Origin: Nitrospira sp.
GTDB taxonomy: Bacteria > Nitrospirota > Nitrospiria > Nitrospirales > Nitrospiraceae
Direction: 5' to 3'
DNA length: 54,375 nt
Assembly (NCBI GenBank): GCA_018242765.1
Contig: JAFEBH010000032.1
Span: 1-54,375 of the forward strand
A program made the position numbers and the translations under genes. Below are positions 16,126 through 23,533 of the stretch, in pieces. The notes below the pieces were generated by a model, which made no database searches, had not been told where the DNA came from, and saw only the letters and a program-made list of their open reading frames with translations. Position 1 is the stretch's first letter; every line of letters begins with the position of its first letter.

Positions 16126-17690
16126 CAGTTCCTAAGGTCGCGCGACCAACGCCGAAGGTGAGCACTGGCCCGACCGAACCGCTCCTGACCCATGAAAAAT
16201 CCCTGGCCCAGAAAATCGGGCAAGGCTCCGAGGCCGGCGACATTCTCGACCAACAGCTGGCCATGCTGGGGTTCCAGCTCATCACACAGCTGAATACCCT
16301 CATCAAGACCTCGCGCATCCATGGCAGAACGAACGCCGCACTCGACAAACCAGTCGAGACGATGTTGACCCTGATTCAAACTCTGGCCCATGATCAACCC
16401 GTCACCGTGCGGATTCAGAACGACTTTCTCTTTCTTGGGGAACGCCACCTCAAGATCAATGCCCAGCAGATGCTGATCGCCTCAAGTATTATCGATACGA
16501 TGACCACATGGAAAATCGGAGGACTCACCTTTGCGTCCTCTACATCCTCCGGTGACCTTCGGGAGCTCGCCTATCTGTTCGTCACACTCGATCCCGCCAC
16601 GAAATCGCTCAATGACTTTCGCCAGGAACTCAAGGCCCTGAACGTCTCCAGTATCGAACTACAAGATCGGCAGGAACTGGCACTACGAAACGATGCCGCT
16701 TCCAATCAGACCCCTGGACCCGACCAAGGGACAAAGGCCCGTCAGAAAGCCAAGTCCAAAGTCGCGTACGGACAGGCCGCCAACGAAATCGGCCAGCTGA
16801 CCCAATCAGCACGCACAGGCGGCACGTTGAATTTTAAGCAAGCCAAGCGCGCCATCCAAAACATCGTGGACCTCATGATGCAGGATGAAGCCACAGTTCT
16901 GGGCCTGACGACGCTCCGGTGTCACGACCAATATACCCACAACCATTCTGTCAACGTCTCGCTTCTCTCGCTCGCACTCGCCAATCGTGCCGGCTATCCC
17001 AAAGTCGAACTGGCAGACCTCGGACTCGCGGCGCTGTTTCATGACATGGGCAAATCGAATATTCCGCTCGATGTCCTGAACAAGCCCGGTGAATTCACAG
17101 AAGATGAGTGGGCGATGATGCGCAGTCACCCCACCGAAGGCGTCTTGAGCCTCACACAACTTCGTGGCATTACCAGCCTCCCGGCGCGCATGGTTGCTGC
17201 ATCGTTCGAGCACCACATGAACCTGGACTATTCCGGCTATCCCAAGTTGAAAACGCCATGGACGCTCTCATTGACCGGCCGCATTCTGATGATTGCGGAT
17301 TGCTATGACGCAATGACCTCGTCACGCGTCTATCGACGAGAGCCGATGTCTCCTTCAAAAGTGTTGAACATCATGTTCTCAAAATCCGGGAAGAGCTTTG
17401 ACCCCATTCTACTCAAACTCTTCGTCAACTGTGTCGGCATCGTCCCGATCGGAAGCCTCGTCCTGTTGGACACTGACGAACTGGCCGTGGTCCTCAAACC
17501 AGCCGTCAACAAGGCCACCGCTGAACGACCTCTGGTCAAAGTGATTACCGACCGGCATGGCGAACCAATCGACAATGGACCGGAGCTGGACCTCAGTGAA
17601 AAAGATGAGGGCGGCAGCTATCACCACAGCATCATCCGATTGGTCGATACCGCCGAATATAAAATCGACACCAGCCGTTACTTTGTTTGA
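16122..17690 (+). CDS. HD-GYP domain protein, putative cyclic-di-GMP phosphodiesterase
   Basis: 522 residues from ATG 16122 in a 4-nt overlap with the HEAT gene; GGATGGAGAG is the ribosome site. The N-terminal 270 residues are an unassigned, mainly helical sensory or regulatory part. The HD-GYP domain follows (HDQYTHNHSVNVSLL, LFHDMGKSNIPLDVLNKPGE, SHPTEGV, FEHHMNLDYSGYPK, ILMIADCYDAMTSSRVYR), with the metal-binding histidines and aspartates in place and GYP intact. The usual H-H-E-R is H-H-M-N here. Such domains hydrolyse cyclic di-GMP to pGpG or GMP. Two PilZ proteins and a GAF-PilB ATPase elsewhere in the window fit an active c-di-GMP network. Confidence 0.88.
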   Translation: MTVPKVARPTPKVSTGPTEPLLTHEKSLAQKIGQGSEAGDILDQQLAMLGFQLITQLNTLIKTSRIHGRTNAALDKPVETMLTLIQTLAHDQPVTVRIQNDFLFLGERHLKINAQQMLIASSIIDTMTTWKIGGLTFASSTSSGDLRELAYLFVTLDPATKSLNDFRQELKALNVSSIELQDRQELALRNDAASNQTPGPDQGTKARQKAKSKVAYGQAANEIGQLTQSARTGGTLNFKQAKRAIQNIVDLMMQDEATVLGLTTLRCHDQYTHNHSVNVSLLSLALANRAGYPKVELADLGLAALFHDMGKSNIPLDVLNKPGEFTEDEWAMMRSHPTEGVLSLTQLRGITSLPARMVAASFEHHMNLDYSGYPKLKTPWTLSLTGRILMIADCYDAMTSSRVYRREPMSPSKVLNIMFSKSGKSFDPILLKLFVNCVGIVPIGSLVLLDTDELAVVLKPAVNKATAERPLVKVITDRHGEPIDNGPELDLSEKDEGGSYHHSIIRLVDTAEYKIDTSRYFV

Positions 17691-17766
17691 CCAAACCGGC
17701 AACATCCATCATCGCCATTGACAGCCCACTCTCGACTTTCCTCTCCCTGACTTGACAGGTCAAAAG

Positions 17767-18723
17767 ATGATCTTCGACAATGCCCTCATGCCCGACCAAA
17801 TCCGTATTGAACGATTGGAATTTCGGAGTCGTTGCGGTGTGACGGTTGAAGAACGCACACGCCCGCAACCCCTTGCCATTGATCTGGAGCTGGATTACCG
17901 CATGGATCACGCGGGCATCTCTGATGACCTACGCCACACCATTGATTACGCAACCGTGGCCCGCCGAGTCGTTGAAATCGGAACCGGTCGAGAGGCGCAG
18001 CTCCTAGAGTCGATCGCTGAACAGCTGTTCGCCGTCATCTTTGCTGAATTTCCCGTTGATCGGATCAAGCTCTGGTTACGCAAATTGCATCCACCGATCA
18101 CCGACATCACCGCATCCGTCGGCATCACCCGCGAGCGAACCAGGCTCGCCCAGCACGTACTCCGTGCAGATCCTCACCCAGCACGGTTTCTCGTGCGGCA
18201 GTTGGATCGCCTCCCCAAGGGGTTGGTCCTCGACGTCGCTGCGGGAAGGGGGCGGCACACGTTATATCTCTCTTCTCTGGGCTATCAGATCGAAGCCATC
18301 GACCGAGATGAACAAGCGCTCGCGCAGCTCTTGACCGACGTTCGAACCAACCACCTCACCAATGTCACGACACAAGCACTCGACTTGGAGTCAACGCCTA
18401 CACCGGACCTTGGAAAGGACAGGTACGATGCCATCCTTGTCTTCTTTTATCTTTCACGGCCGATCGTTCCGCAGCTCCTTCGTGCGCTGAAGCCAGGAGG
18501 CGTGTTGATCTACGAGACCTTTCTCATCGATCATCACCTTCGCCACCAACATCCACGGCGTCGTGAGTTCTGCCTGGAACATGGGGAGCTTTTGAATCTG
18601 ACTTCCGGACTCCGTGTCCTTCATTATGATGAGGGGCCACACGAAGGGGCTCGAGACGGAGAATCCGCCTACACCGCGCAACTCGTGGCACAGAAACCTT
18701 TTACTCCCGGAGCTACCGCATGA
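17767..18723 (+). CDS. Fusion of dihydroneopterin aldolase (FolB) and SAM methyltransferase
   Basis: 318 residues from ATG 17767 (a TTG at 17752 and ATG 17788 are alternatives). Residues about 10-125 are FolB-like: RIERLEFRSRCGVTVEERTR, TIDYATVARRV, LLESIAEQLF with E81 and the lysine of LRKLHPPITD (K106), keeping the residues that bind and act on dihydroneopterin in folate synthesis. Residues about 130-310 are a class I methyltransferase with motif I at LVLDVAAGRGRHT and LRALKPGGVLIYETF, of the TehB/UbiE-like sort. No stop or frameshift separates them. A joint role in pterin chemistry is inferred, not known. The stop overlaps the PHP gene start (ATGA). Confidence 0.82.
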   Translation: MIFDNALMPDQIRIERLEFRSRCGVTVEERTRPQPLAIDLELDYRMDHAGISDDLRHTIDYATVARRVVEIGTGREAQLLESIAEQLFAVIFAEFPVDRIKLWLRKLHPPITDITASVGITRERTRLAQHVLRADPHPARFLVRQLDRLPKGLVLDVAAGRGRHTLYLSSLGYQIEAIDRDEQALAQLLTDVRTNHLTNVTTQALDLESTPTPDLGKDRYDAILVFFYLSRPIVPQLLRALKPGGVLIYETFLIDHHLRHQHPRRREFCLEHGELLNLTSGLRVLHYDEGPHEGARDGESAYTAQLVAQKPFTPGATA

Positions 18724-19568
18724 GCCGCTTGGACCTTCATCTCCATACAACCCACTCCGACGGCAGCTGTACGCCCACAGAGGTCATCGGCCTCGCGCAT
18801 CAAGCCGGTGTGACAGCCCTTGCCATCACGGACCACGACATCATGACAGGGATCAGCGAGGCGATCACGGCGGGGGAGCACTGTGGGATTGAAGTAATCC
18901 CAGGCGTTGAGATTAGCTCGATTATGAACCAATCGGAGTTGCACATCCTTGGGTACTTTCTTGACTGGCAAGACCCTATCTTAAATGAACGATTCAAGAC
19001 CTTGCGCGACAGTCGACACCGGCGCAATCCGCAAATTATTCAACGGCTCCAAGCGCTCGGAATTGACATCACCTACGACGAAGTTCTGACCACCGCGGGC
19101 AGTGACTCAGTGGGGAGGCCACACATCGCCCGTGCACTCATGAACAAACAGGTGGTCTCGTCGGCCAAGGAAGCCTTTGATCGTTTTCTCGCCGATGGGA
19201 AACCCGCCTACGTACCTCGTGATCTCCCAAGTCCCGCTGAAGCGATTCAATGGATCAAAGCCGCAGGAGGACTCGCCGTCTTAGCCCATCCGACCTGGGT
19301 CAAACTCGCTGATCGCTCGTTGATCGAGCTGGTTCGAGAGCTCAAGACCGTAGGACTCGATGGCGTGGAGGTCTATTACAGCACCCATGCAACTCGACAA
19401 ACGCGCGAATATCTCAGCCTTACGCAACAACTCGGCCTCTTGGTCACCGGGGGAAGCGACTTCCATGGCCTCACAAAACCTGACATCAATGTTGGGATCG
19501 GTAAGGGCACTTTGCATATCCCCACCGCACTGCTCACCAAGATGAAAGCAGCTGTCGGACACATCTAG
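18720..19568 (+). CDS. PHP-domain phosphoesterase, RNase AM-like
   Basis: 282 residues. The PHP metal-binding motifs are complete: DLHLHTTHSDGS at the N-terminus, ITDHD at about 38, PGVEIS at about 61, AHPTWV and GSDFHG near the C-terminus. This is the family of 3',5'-nucleoside bisphosphate phosphatase and RNase AM (YciV), which act on pAp and on RNA 5' ends. The helical insert with GRPHIARAL is typical. It starts inside the stop of the FolB-methyltransferase fusion, so both are made from one transcript. Confidence 0.88.
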   Translation: MSRLDLHLHTTHSDGSCTPTEVIGLAHQAGVTALAITDHDIMTGISEAITAGEHCGIEVIPGVEISSIMNQSELHILGYFLDWQDPILNERFKTLRDSRHRRNPQIIQRLQALGIDITYDEVLTTAGSDSVGRPHIARALMNKQVVSSAKEAFDRFLADGKPAYVPRDLPSPAEAIQWIKAAGGLAVLAHPTWVKLADRSLIELVRELKTVGLDGVEVYYSTHATRQTREYLSLTQQLGLLVTGGSDFHGLTKPDINVGIGKGTLHIPTALLTKMKAAVGHI

Positions 19569-19600
19569 GCCCACGATCATCGCATAATTTCCCCAATCCG

Positions 19601-19628
19601 TTGACTCCCTTCTCAGATCGGCTAGACT
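19601..19628 (+). promoter_or_regulatory. Promoter of the Ser/Thr kinase gene
   Basis: TTGACT (19601-19606), 16-bp spacer, TAGACT (19623-19628). The kinase start codon at 19646 would lie about 10 nt from the transcription start, giving a very short leader. This explains why TTG 19601 should not be taken as the start. Confidence 0.6.
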
Positions 19629-19645
19629 CTGCCTGTCTCCTCGAC

Positions 19646-21046
19646 ATGCCGGCTATGATCAACTCTTCGCGTTGGGCTCTATACTATCTTCTCGTTACCT
19701 GCGCAGCACTATTCGCTGGCCCTGCGTTCAGCAAACTTCCCATAGCTCAATCCTTGCCGCTGACCCTCTTCGGCCTGAATGAGTCCCAAACCGCGCATCT
19801 CATCGTAGCGGCACTCATGGTAGCCGTCCTCTGCATCGTTTCAGTTCGCATGGTTCACAGGATGCCGGATGATAGACAAGGCTATTCCTTCCTCAAACGA
19901 ATGATCCTTCCCGTCACGACCCTTTTCATCGTGATCGCGATGGACAAGACCGTTCGAGTCCTTGGACTTTCCCTGATCGACGGCTTTGGGACGACACGCT
20001 ATGCCATCACACACACGGCAATCCTGGCAGGAACGGGGCTCTGGATTACGACGACCTGGCTATTGAATTTCAATGTTCTCCATCAATTCTTTGCGAAACC
20101 GTCGCGAGCGACTCAGCGTATAGTACCTCGCACAGAGCCAGAAGAGCTCCAGCAGGATGAAGACGATACGTGCAACGGGGACACCTCACCTCGTCGCGGC
20201 TCCGCACAGGCTGGCCCGCCGTCTACCCTCGGTCGCTACAAAGTTCTGAAGGAATTGGGAAGTGGGGCGATGGGTGTGGTGTACCTCGGCAAGGATCCGA
20301 CCATCCACCGATTCGTGGCTATCAAAACCATGCGGCTCGACAAAACCGATGATCCCGATAAATTCCACGAAGTGAAAGCTCGATTCTTTCGGGAAGCTGA
20401 ATCCACGGGACGGTTGTCCCATCCGAACATCGTCACGATCTTCGATGCGGGTGAGGAAGGGGATCTTGGGTACATTGCAATGGAACTGCTCGAAGGAACG
20501 ACGCTTAAAGACTGGTCTCGGAAACCAAACCTTCTGCCGCTCGAGAAGGTGATTTCAATCATAGCCACCGTCGCCGAGGCGATGGACTATGCTCACCAAC
20601 AAGGCGTGATCCATCGCGATATCAAGCCGGCCAATATCATGTTGACCAAGGAACAGGTCATCAAGATCATGGACTTCGGTATCGCCAAAATGGCGACATC
20701 CACAAAGACCCAGACAGATATCATAATGGGCACACCCACCTACATGTCCCCGGAACAGATCGCAGGGAAAAAAGTGGACGGACGTTCTGATATCTTCTCG
20801 CTTGCTGTCGTCATGTTCGAATTGCTGACCGGCCGGCCTCCGTTCTTGGCCGATAACGTGTCCGCGCTCTTATTCGCCATCGCCCAGACCCCCCATCCCA
20901 GCCTGAAAATGCTCAGACCTGATCTCCCTCCCTCGCTCAAGGAAATCCTCGATCGGGCCTTACGGAAAGACCCGGCTCACCGTTACCGCCGTGCCGGCGA
21001 GTTCGCCACCGCACTCCGCTCCTGCGCCGAAGGGCAGGCTGCATAG
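19646..21046 (+). CDS. Membrane Ser/Thr protein kinase with N-terminal transmembrane module
   Basis: 466 residues from ATG 19646 (or ATG 19655). Four hydrophobic segments occupy roughly the first 150 residues (YYLLVTCAALFAGPAF, LIVAALMVAVLCIVSV, ILPVTTLFIVIAM, AILAGTGLWITTTWLL). After an acidic linker comes a complete Hanks-type kinase: GSGAMGVVYLG loop, AIKTM lysine, HRDIKPANIM catalytic loop, DFGIAK, and GTPTYMSPEQ. All catalytic residues are present. Most bacterial kinases of this type have a C-terminal membrane helix and sensor; here the membrane part comes first and there is no extra domain after the kinase. Own promoter at 19601. The target is unknown. Confidence 0.9.
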   Translation: MPAMINSSRWALYYLLVTCAALFAGPAFSKLPIAQSLPLTLFGLNESQTAHLIVAALMVAVLCIVSVRMVHRMPDDRQGYSFLKRMILPVTTLFIVIAMDKTVRVLGLSLIDGFGTTRYAITHTAILAGTGLWITTTWLLNFNVLHQFFAKPSRATQRIVPRTEPEELQQDEDDTCNGDTSPRRGSAQAGPPSTLGRYKVLKELGSGAMGVVYLGKDPTIHRFVAIKTMRLDKTDDPDKFHEVKARFFREAESTGRLSHPNIVTIFDAGEEGDLGYIAMELLEGTTLKDWSRKPNLLPLEKVISIIATVAEAMDYAHQQGVIHRDIKPANIMLTKEQVIKIMDFGIAKMATSTKTQTDIIMGTPTYMSPEQIAGKKVDGRSDIFSLAVVMFELLTGRPPFLADNVSALLFAIAQTPHPSLKMLRPDLPPSLKEILDRALRKDPAHRYRRAGEFATALRSCAEGQAA

Positions 21047-21118
21047 CAGTGAGAGCTCTGAGAACTCGTATCGTGAATGTCACGGGGTGAAACAGAATAA
21101 CTCGCGGGCTGAAAGGCT

Positions 21119-21730
21119 TCAGTTCCTGAAGTTCAGTCGTCCCTTTGGCAAGCTTTGATAGCAGGCTTCCGAGAGGTCCTGCTCGTGTTCTTGCAAACAC
21201 GCGAGAATACGCCCCTCCCCAGGGTCCACAGTCAGACACAGTCGCTTGACATCTCCTGCACAAGCGAGCCGATAGCCATCGACGGCTTTCCATCGCGCCA
21301 TACGCTGTCGGGAAATTTGCTGACAAGGCTGGTCCAACTGTCTCATGCGTTGCATCACGCAGCGTCGTCTCTCCTCTCCCGGGAGTGAATCAGGACACAG
21401 TTGCTCGACTTGCGCATCACACCGCACTTCTGCAATTTGCCTCGCACGACTGTCTTGCAGCGCAGTCTCCCCACCACTCGTCGTACCGAGTGACGGTTCT
21501 CCAGATCCGGTCGAGCCATGGACAGGCTGCCGAGGCATGCCGGGGATCGTCAGGTCGAGCTCACGGGGCTGTGACACTTCAACGGGTGCTGGTGAGGATG
21601 AAGCCGACAAGAGCTCTTCCTTCGAAGGAAAATGTGCCCAGACAACCGCCCAGACGAGAACCAACCCACCCCCTGTGACGAGGCTCGCAATAGTCTTTGC
21701 AGATTGCTCTGTCGGTTTCGGCTGCGTCAT
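21119..21730 (-). CDS. Membrane-anchored protein with Cys-rich GLG1/FGFR-type repeats
   Basis: 203 residues. After a short polar start a single hydrophobic segment (ASLVTGGGLVLVWAVVWAHF) would anchor it in the membrane with the rest in the periplasm. A Pro/Ser/Thr-rich spacer follows, then two similar blocks: CDAQVEQLCPDSLPGEERRR...C near residue 105 and CAGDVKRLCLTVDPGEGRIL-ACLQEHEQDLSEAC near residue 157. Each has the C-x-x-D/Q-x-x-x-L-C ... C-L ... L-x-x-x-C spacing of the Cys_rich_FGFR (GLG1) family, known in eukaryotes and scattered bacteria. Function in bacteria is unknown. It is convergent with the kinase gene. Confidence 0.65.
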   Translation of the reverse strand: MTQPKPTEQSAKTIASLVTGGGLVLVWAVVWAHFPSKEELLSASSSPAPVEVSQPRELDLTIPGMPRQPVHGSTGSGEPSLGTTSGGETALQDSRARQIAEVRCDAQVEQLCPDSLPGEERRRCVMQRMRQLDQPCQQISRQRMARWKAVDGYRLACAGDVKRLCLTVDPGEGRILACLQEHEQDLSEACYQSLPKGRLNFRN

Positions 21731-21854
21731 CGAGGTGAGAATAAAATAAAGCTACGAGAAAATCACTGAAACCGCCGTTTTGTGCAAGAGTTTCGGAGAA
21801 ACTGACACGAAACAGGCTATGGAAGGAGTAAAGAACTGAAATGGCGGGATAACG

Positions 21855-22868
21855 CTAGTTCTCTGGAGCTTCTACAATATGGTTCTCAAACCTGGTGCAG
21901 CCTTCGGCCAATAGACGGTTGGTCAACATCTCGCCCGGCCATTCAATCGGCAAATCCGCCGTAAATACCCAGACGTCCGGGGAGGTCCAGACCGGACCAT
22001 GCTCTTCGGGAAGTTCCGGATCAAACAAGTCGGTCCATACCGGCATATAGACCCCATTCCCACATTGGGTGTGAAGATGAACGATGGTGCGAGACCTGAC
22101 GAGCGGATCCAACTCTCTCCACACCGCTGCCGTCTCATCGGCCAGGTGATGAAGCCGTACGGCATTTTGCGCATCAAACATCGCATAGGCGGCATACACC
22201 GGCGCTTCAATCATGTCGGGTGCGCAGGCGAGCTCCGGGCATTGCTTGACAAGTCCTTCAAGAATCTCGCGTCGCTGGTGATCTTCCCACGAGTCAGGCA
22301 ATCCGGGATCCGGGGCCCCCATCATCTCAAATAAAAGGAAGGCGGTGTTCTCAACCGGAGGAAGTAACCGGGCGGCGACCGACTGTACCCGTCGTGAATC
22401 AGCGACCGTCACCAGATGGTCATGGAACATTTGGAGATTCAACATCTCCAAGGTGGCATCGGTGAGCAATCGCGACTCAACCCGCACAACCGTTCCTGGA
22501 GGAAGCTGCAGATGCGTGTGCAGTAAATCGGCGGTCGCAATCGGATCGATCTTCAGCTTGAGGGGGGCGGTTAAATTCGCCTGGAGTGGAAGCGCCAGCG
22601 CCGCGATCGTAGCATAGGTCGGCTTTTCATCATGCGGCCCGTCCAACAGCAGCGTGCAACTCGCCTCGGCAACCAGATCGAACAGCCACTCGGCCATTTC
22701 TTCATCGAGCGCAGCCAGGACGGTCAGCAAATCATGCTCACGCCCCTGCTCGAGAAAGGCCTGCAGCGTGTCAATAGCATCATCGGCATCTCCATGCTCA
22801 TGACGGCGAGCGTTGATGAGATGGATGAGATCACGTGTGAGCGGGTCTGGGCGAGACCAGGCTAGCAT
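21855..22868 (-). CDS. Conserved-looking protein of unknown function
   Basis: 337 residues, acidic, without a signal peptide or membrane segment. The sequence is rich in leucine and alanine and reads as an alpha/beta soluble protein; no catalytic motif is visible. The start MLAWSRPDPLTRDLIHLINA is the first ATG. It lies about 130 bp downstream of yjbQ on the same strand and may be co-transcribed. The C-terminal part contains HLHTQCGNGVYMPVW and WTSPDVWVFTADLP. I cannot assign a family. Confidence 0.6.
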   Translation of the reverse strand: MLAWSRPDPLTRDLIHLINARRHEHGDADDAIDTLQAFLEQGREHDLLTVLAALDEEMAEWLFDLVAEASCTLLLDGPHDEKPTYATIAALALPLQANLTAPLKLKIDPIATADLLHTHLQLPPGTVVRVESRLLTDATLEMLNLQMFHDHLVTVADSRRVQSVAARLLPPVENTAFLLFEMMGAPDPGLPDSWEDHQRREILEGLVKQCPELACAPDMIEAPVYAAYAMFDAQNAVRLHHLADETAAVWRELDPLVRSRTIVHLHTQCGNGVYMPVWTDLFDPELPEEHGPVWTSPDVWVFTADLPIEWPGEMLTNRLLAEGCTRFENHIVEAPEN

Positions 22869-22999
22869 TGTTATTCCTTACGGTCCGAGCCATCGACTGA
22901 TGACCCGACAACTCAGATTGCATGTTGCCAAACTTTTACACCCCGTGCAAGCGCGAACAGCATTGCCGGCACGACGGCGGCATTCTCGCACAGGCCCCG

Positions 23000-23413
23000 T
23001 TACTCCCCGATGATTTTGACGAGCACGCGCTTGCGCCGACGACCGTCGAACTCCCCGTAAAAAATTTGTTCCCATGGGCCAAAGTCGAGCCGGCCCCCTG
23101 TAATCGCAACCACCACGTCTCGCCCCATCACTTGCCGCTTGAGATGCGCATCCCCATTATCTTCACCGGTTTCATTGTGCCGATAGCATGCTTCATGCGG
23201 AGCGAGTCGTTCAAGAAAGTCATCATAGTCCCGCAGCAGACCCGGCTCATCGTCGTTGATATACACACTCGCCGTAATATGCATGGCATTCACCAACACC
23301 AACCCTTCACGTACCCCGCTCTTGTGAACCAGCGCCTCAATCTGCGGCGTGATGTTGAGGTAGGCACGCCTGGTCTTGGTTTCAAGCCAGAGTTCTTCGC
23401 GATAGGACTTCAT
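23000..23413 (-). CDS. YjbQ/UPF0047 family protein
   Basis: 137 residues from ATG 23413, the usual family length. An in-frame ATG at 23473 has the better ribosome site (GTGAAGGACTGA) and would add 20 residues. Family motifs are present: the N-terminal YREELWLETKTRRAYLNIT, GLVLVNAMHITASVYINDD, RHNETGEDNGDAHLKRQVMG and FGPWEQIFYGEFDGRR. YjbQ homologues have been reported to have thiamine phosphate synthase side activity and are mostly of unknown role. The gene is divergent from the ribonucleotide reductase gene. Confidence 0.85.
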   Translation of the reverse strand: MKSYREELWLETKTRRAYLNITPQIEALVHKSGVREGLVLVNAMHITASVYINDDEPGLLRDYDDFLERLAPHEACYRHNETGEDNGDAHLKRQVMGRDVVVAITGGRLDFGPWEQIFYGEFDGRRRKRVLVKIIGE

Positions 23414-23512
23414 GATGATCGACCGCCGCATTCTGCCTTCCGCTGTGGGAGACATGCAAGAGGCTTCGGCCATTCAGTCCTTCACCGGATGTCCCATCTC
23501 CATGGAAAGCGC

Positions 23513-23518
23513 TATAAT
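23513..23518 (+). promoter_or_regulatory. -10 element before the class II RNR gene
   Basis: A perfect TATAAT lies 15 bp before ATG 23534; the base at -35 (TGTCCC) is weak. The transcript would have a leader of under ten nucleotides or be nearly leaderless, consistent with the absence of a Shine-Dalgarno before the ATG. Confidence 0.4.
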
Positions 23519-23533
23519 AAAACGTATCTCCCC

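Noticed and set aside
22922..23533. 204-residue upstream extension of the ribonucleotide reductase frame
   Set aside because: It lies antisense to yjbQ and has no family similarity; ATG 23534 follows a TATAAT element.
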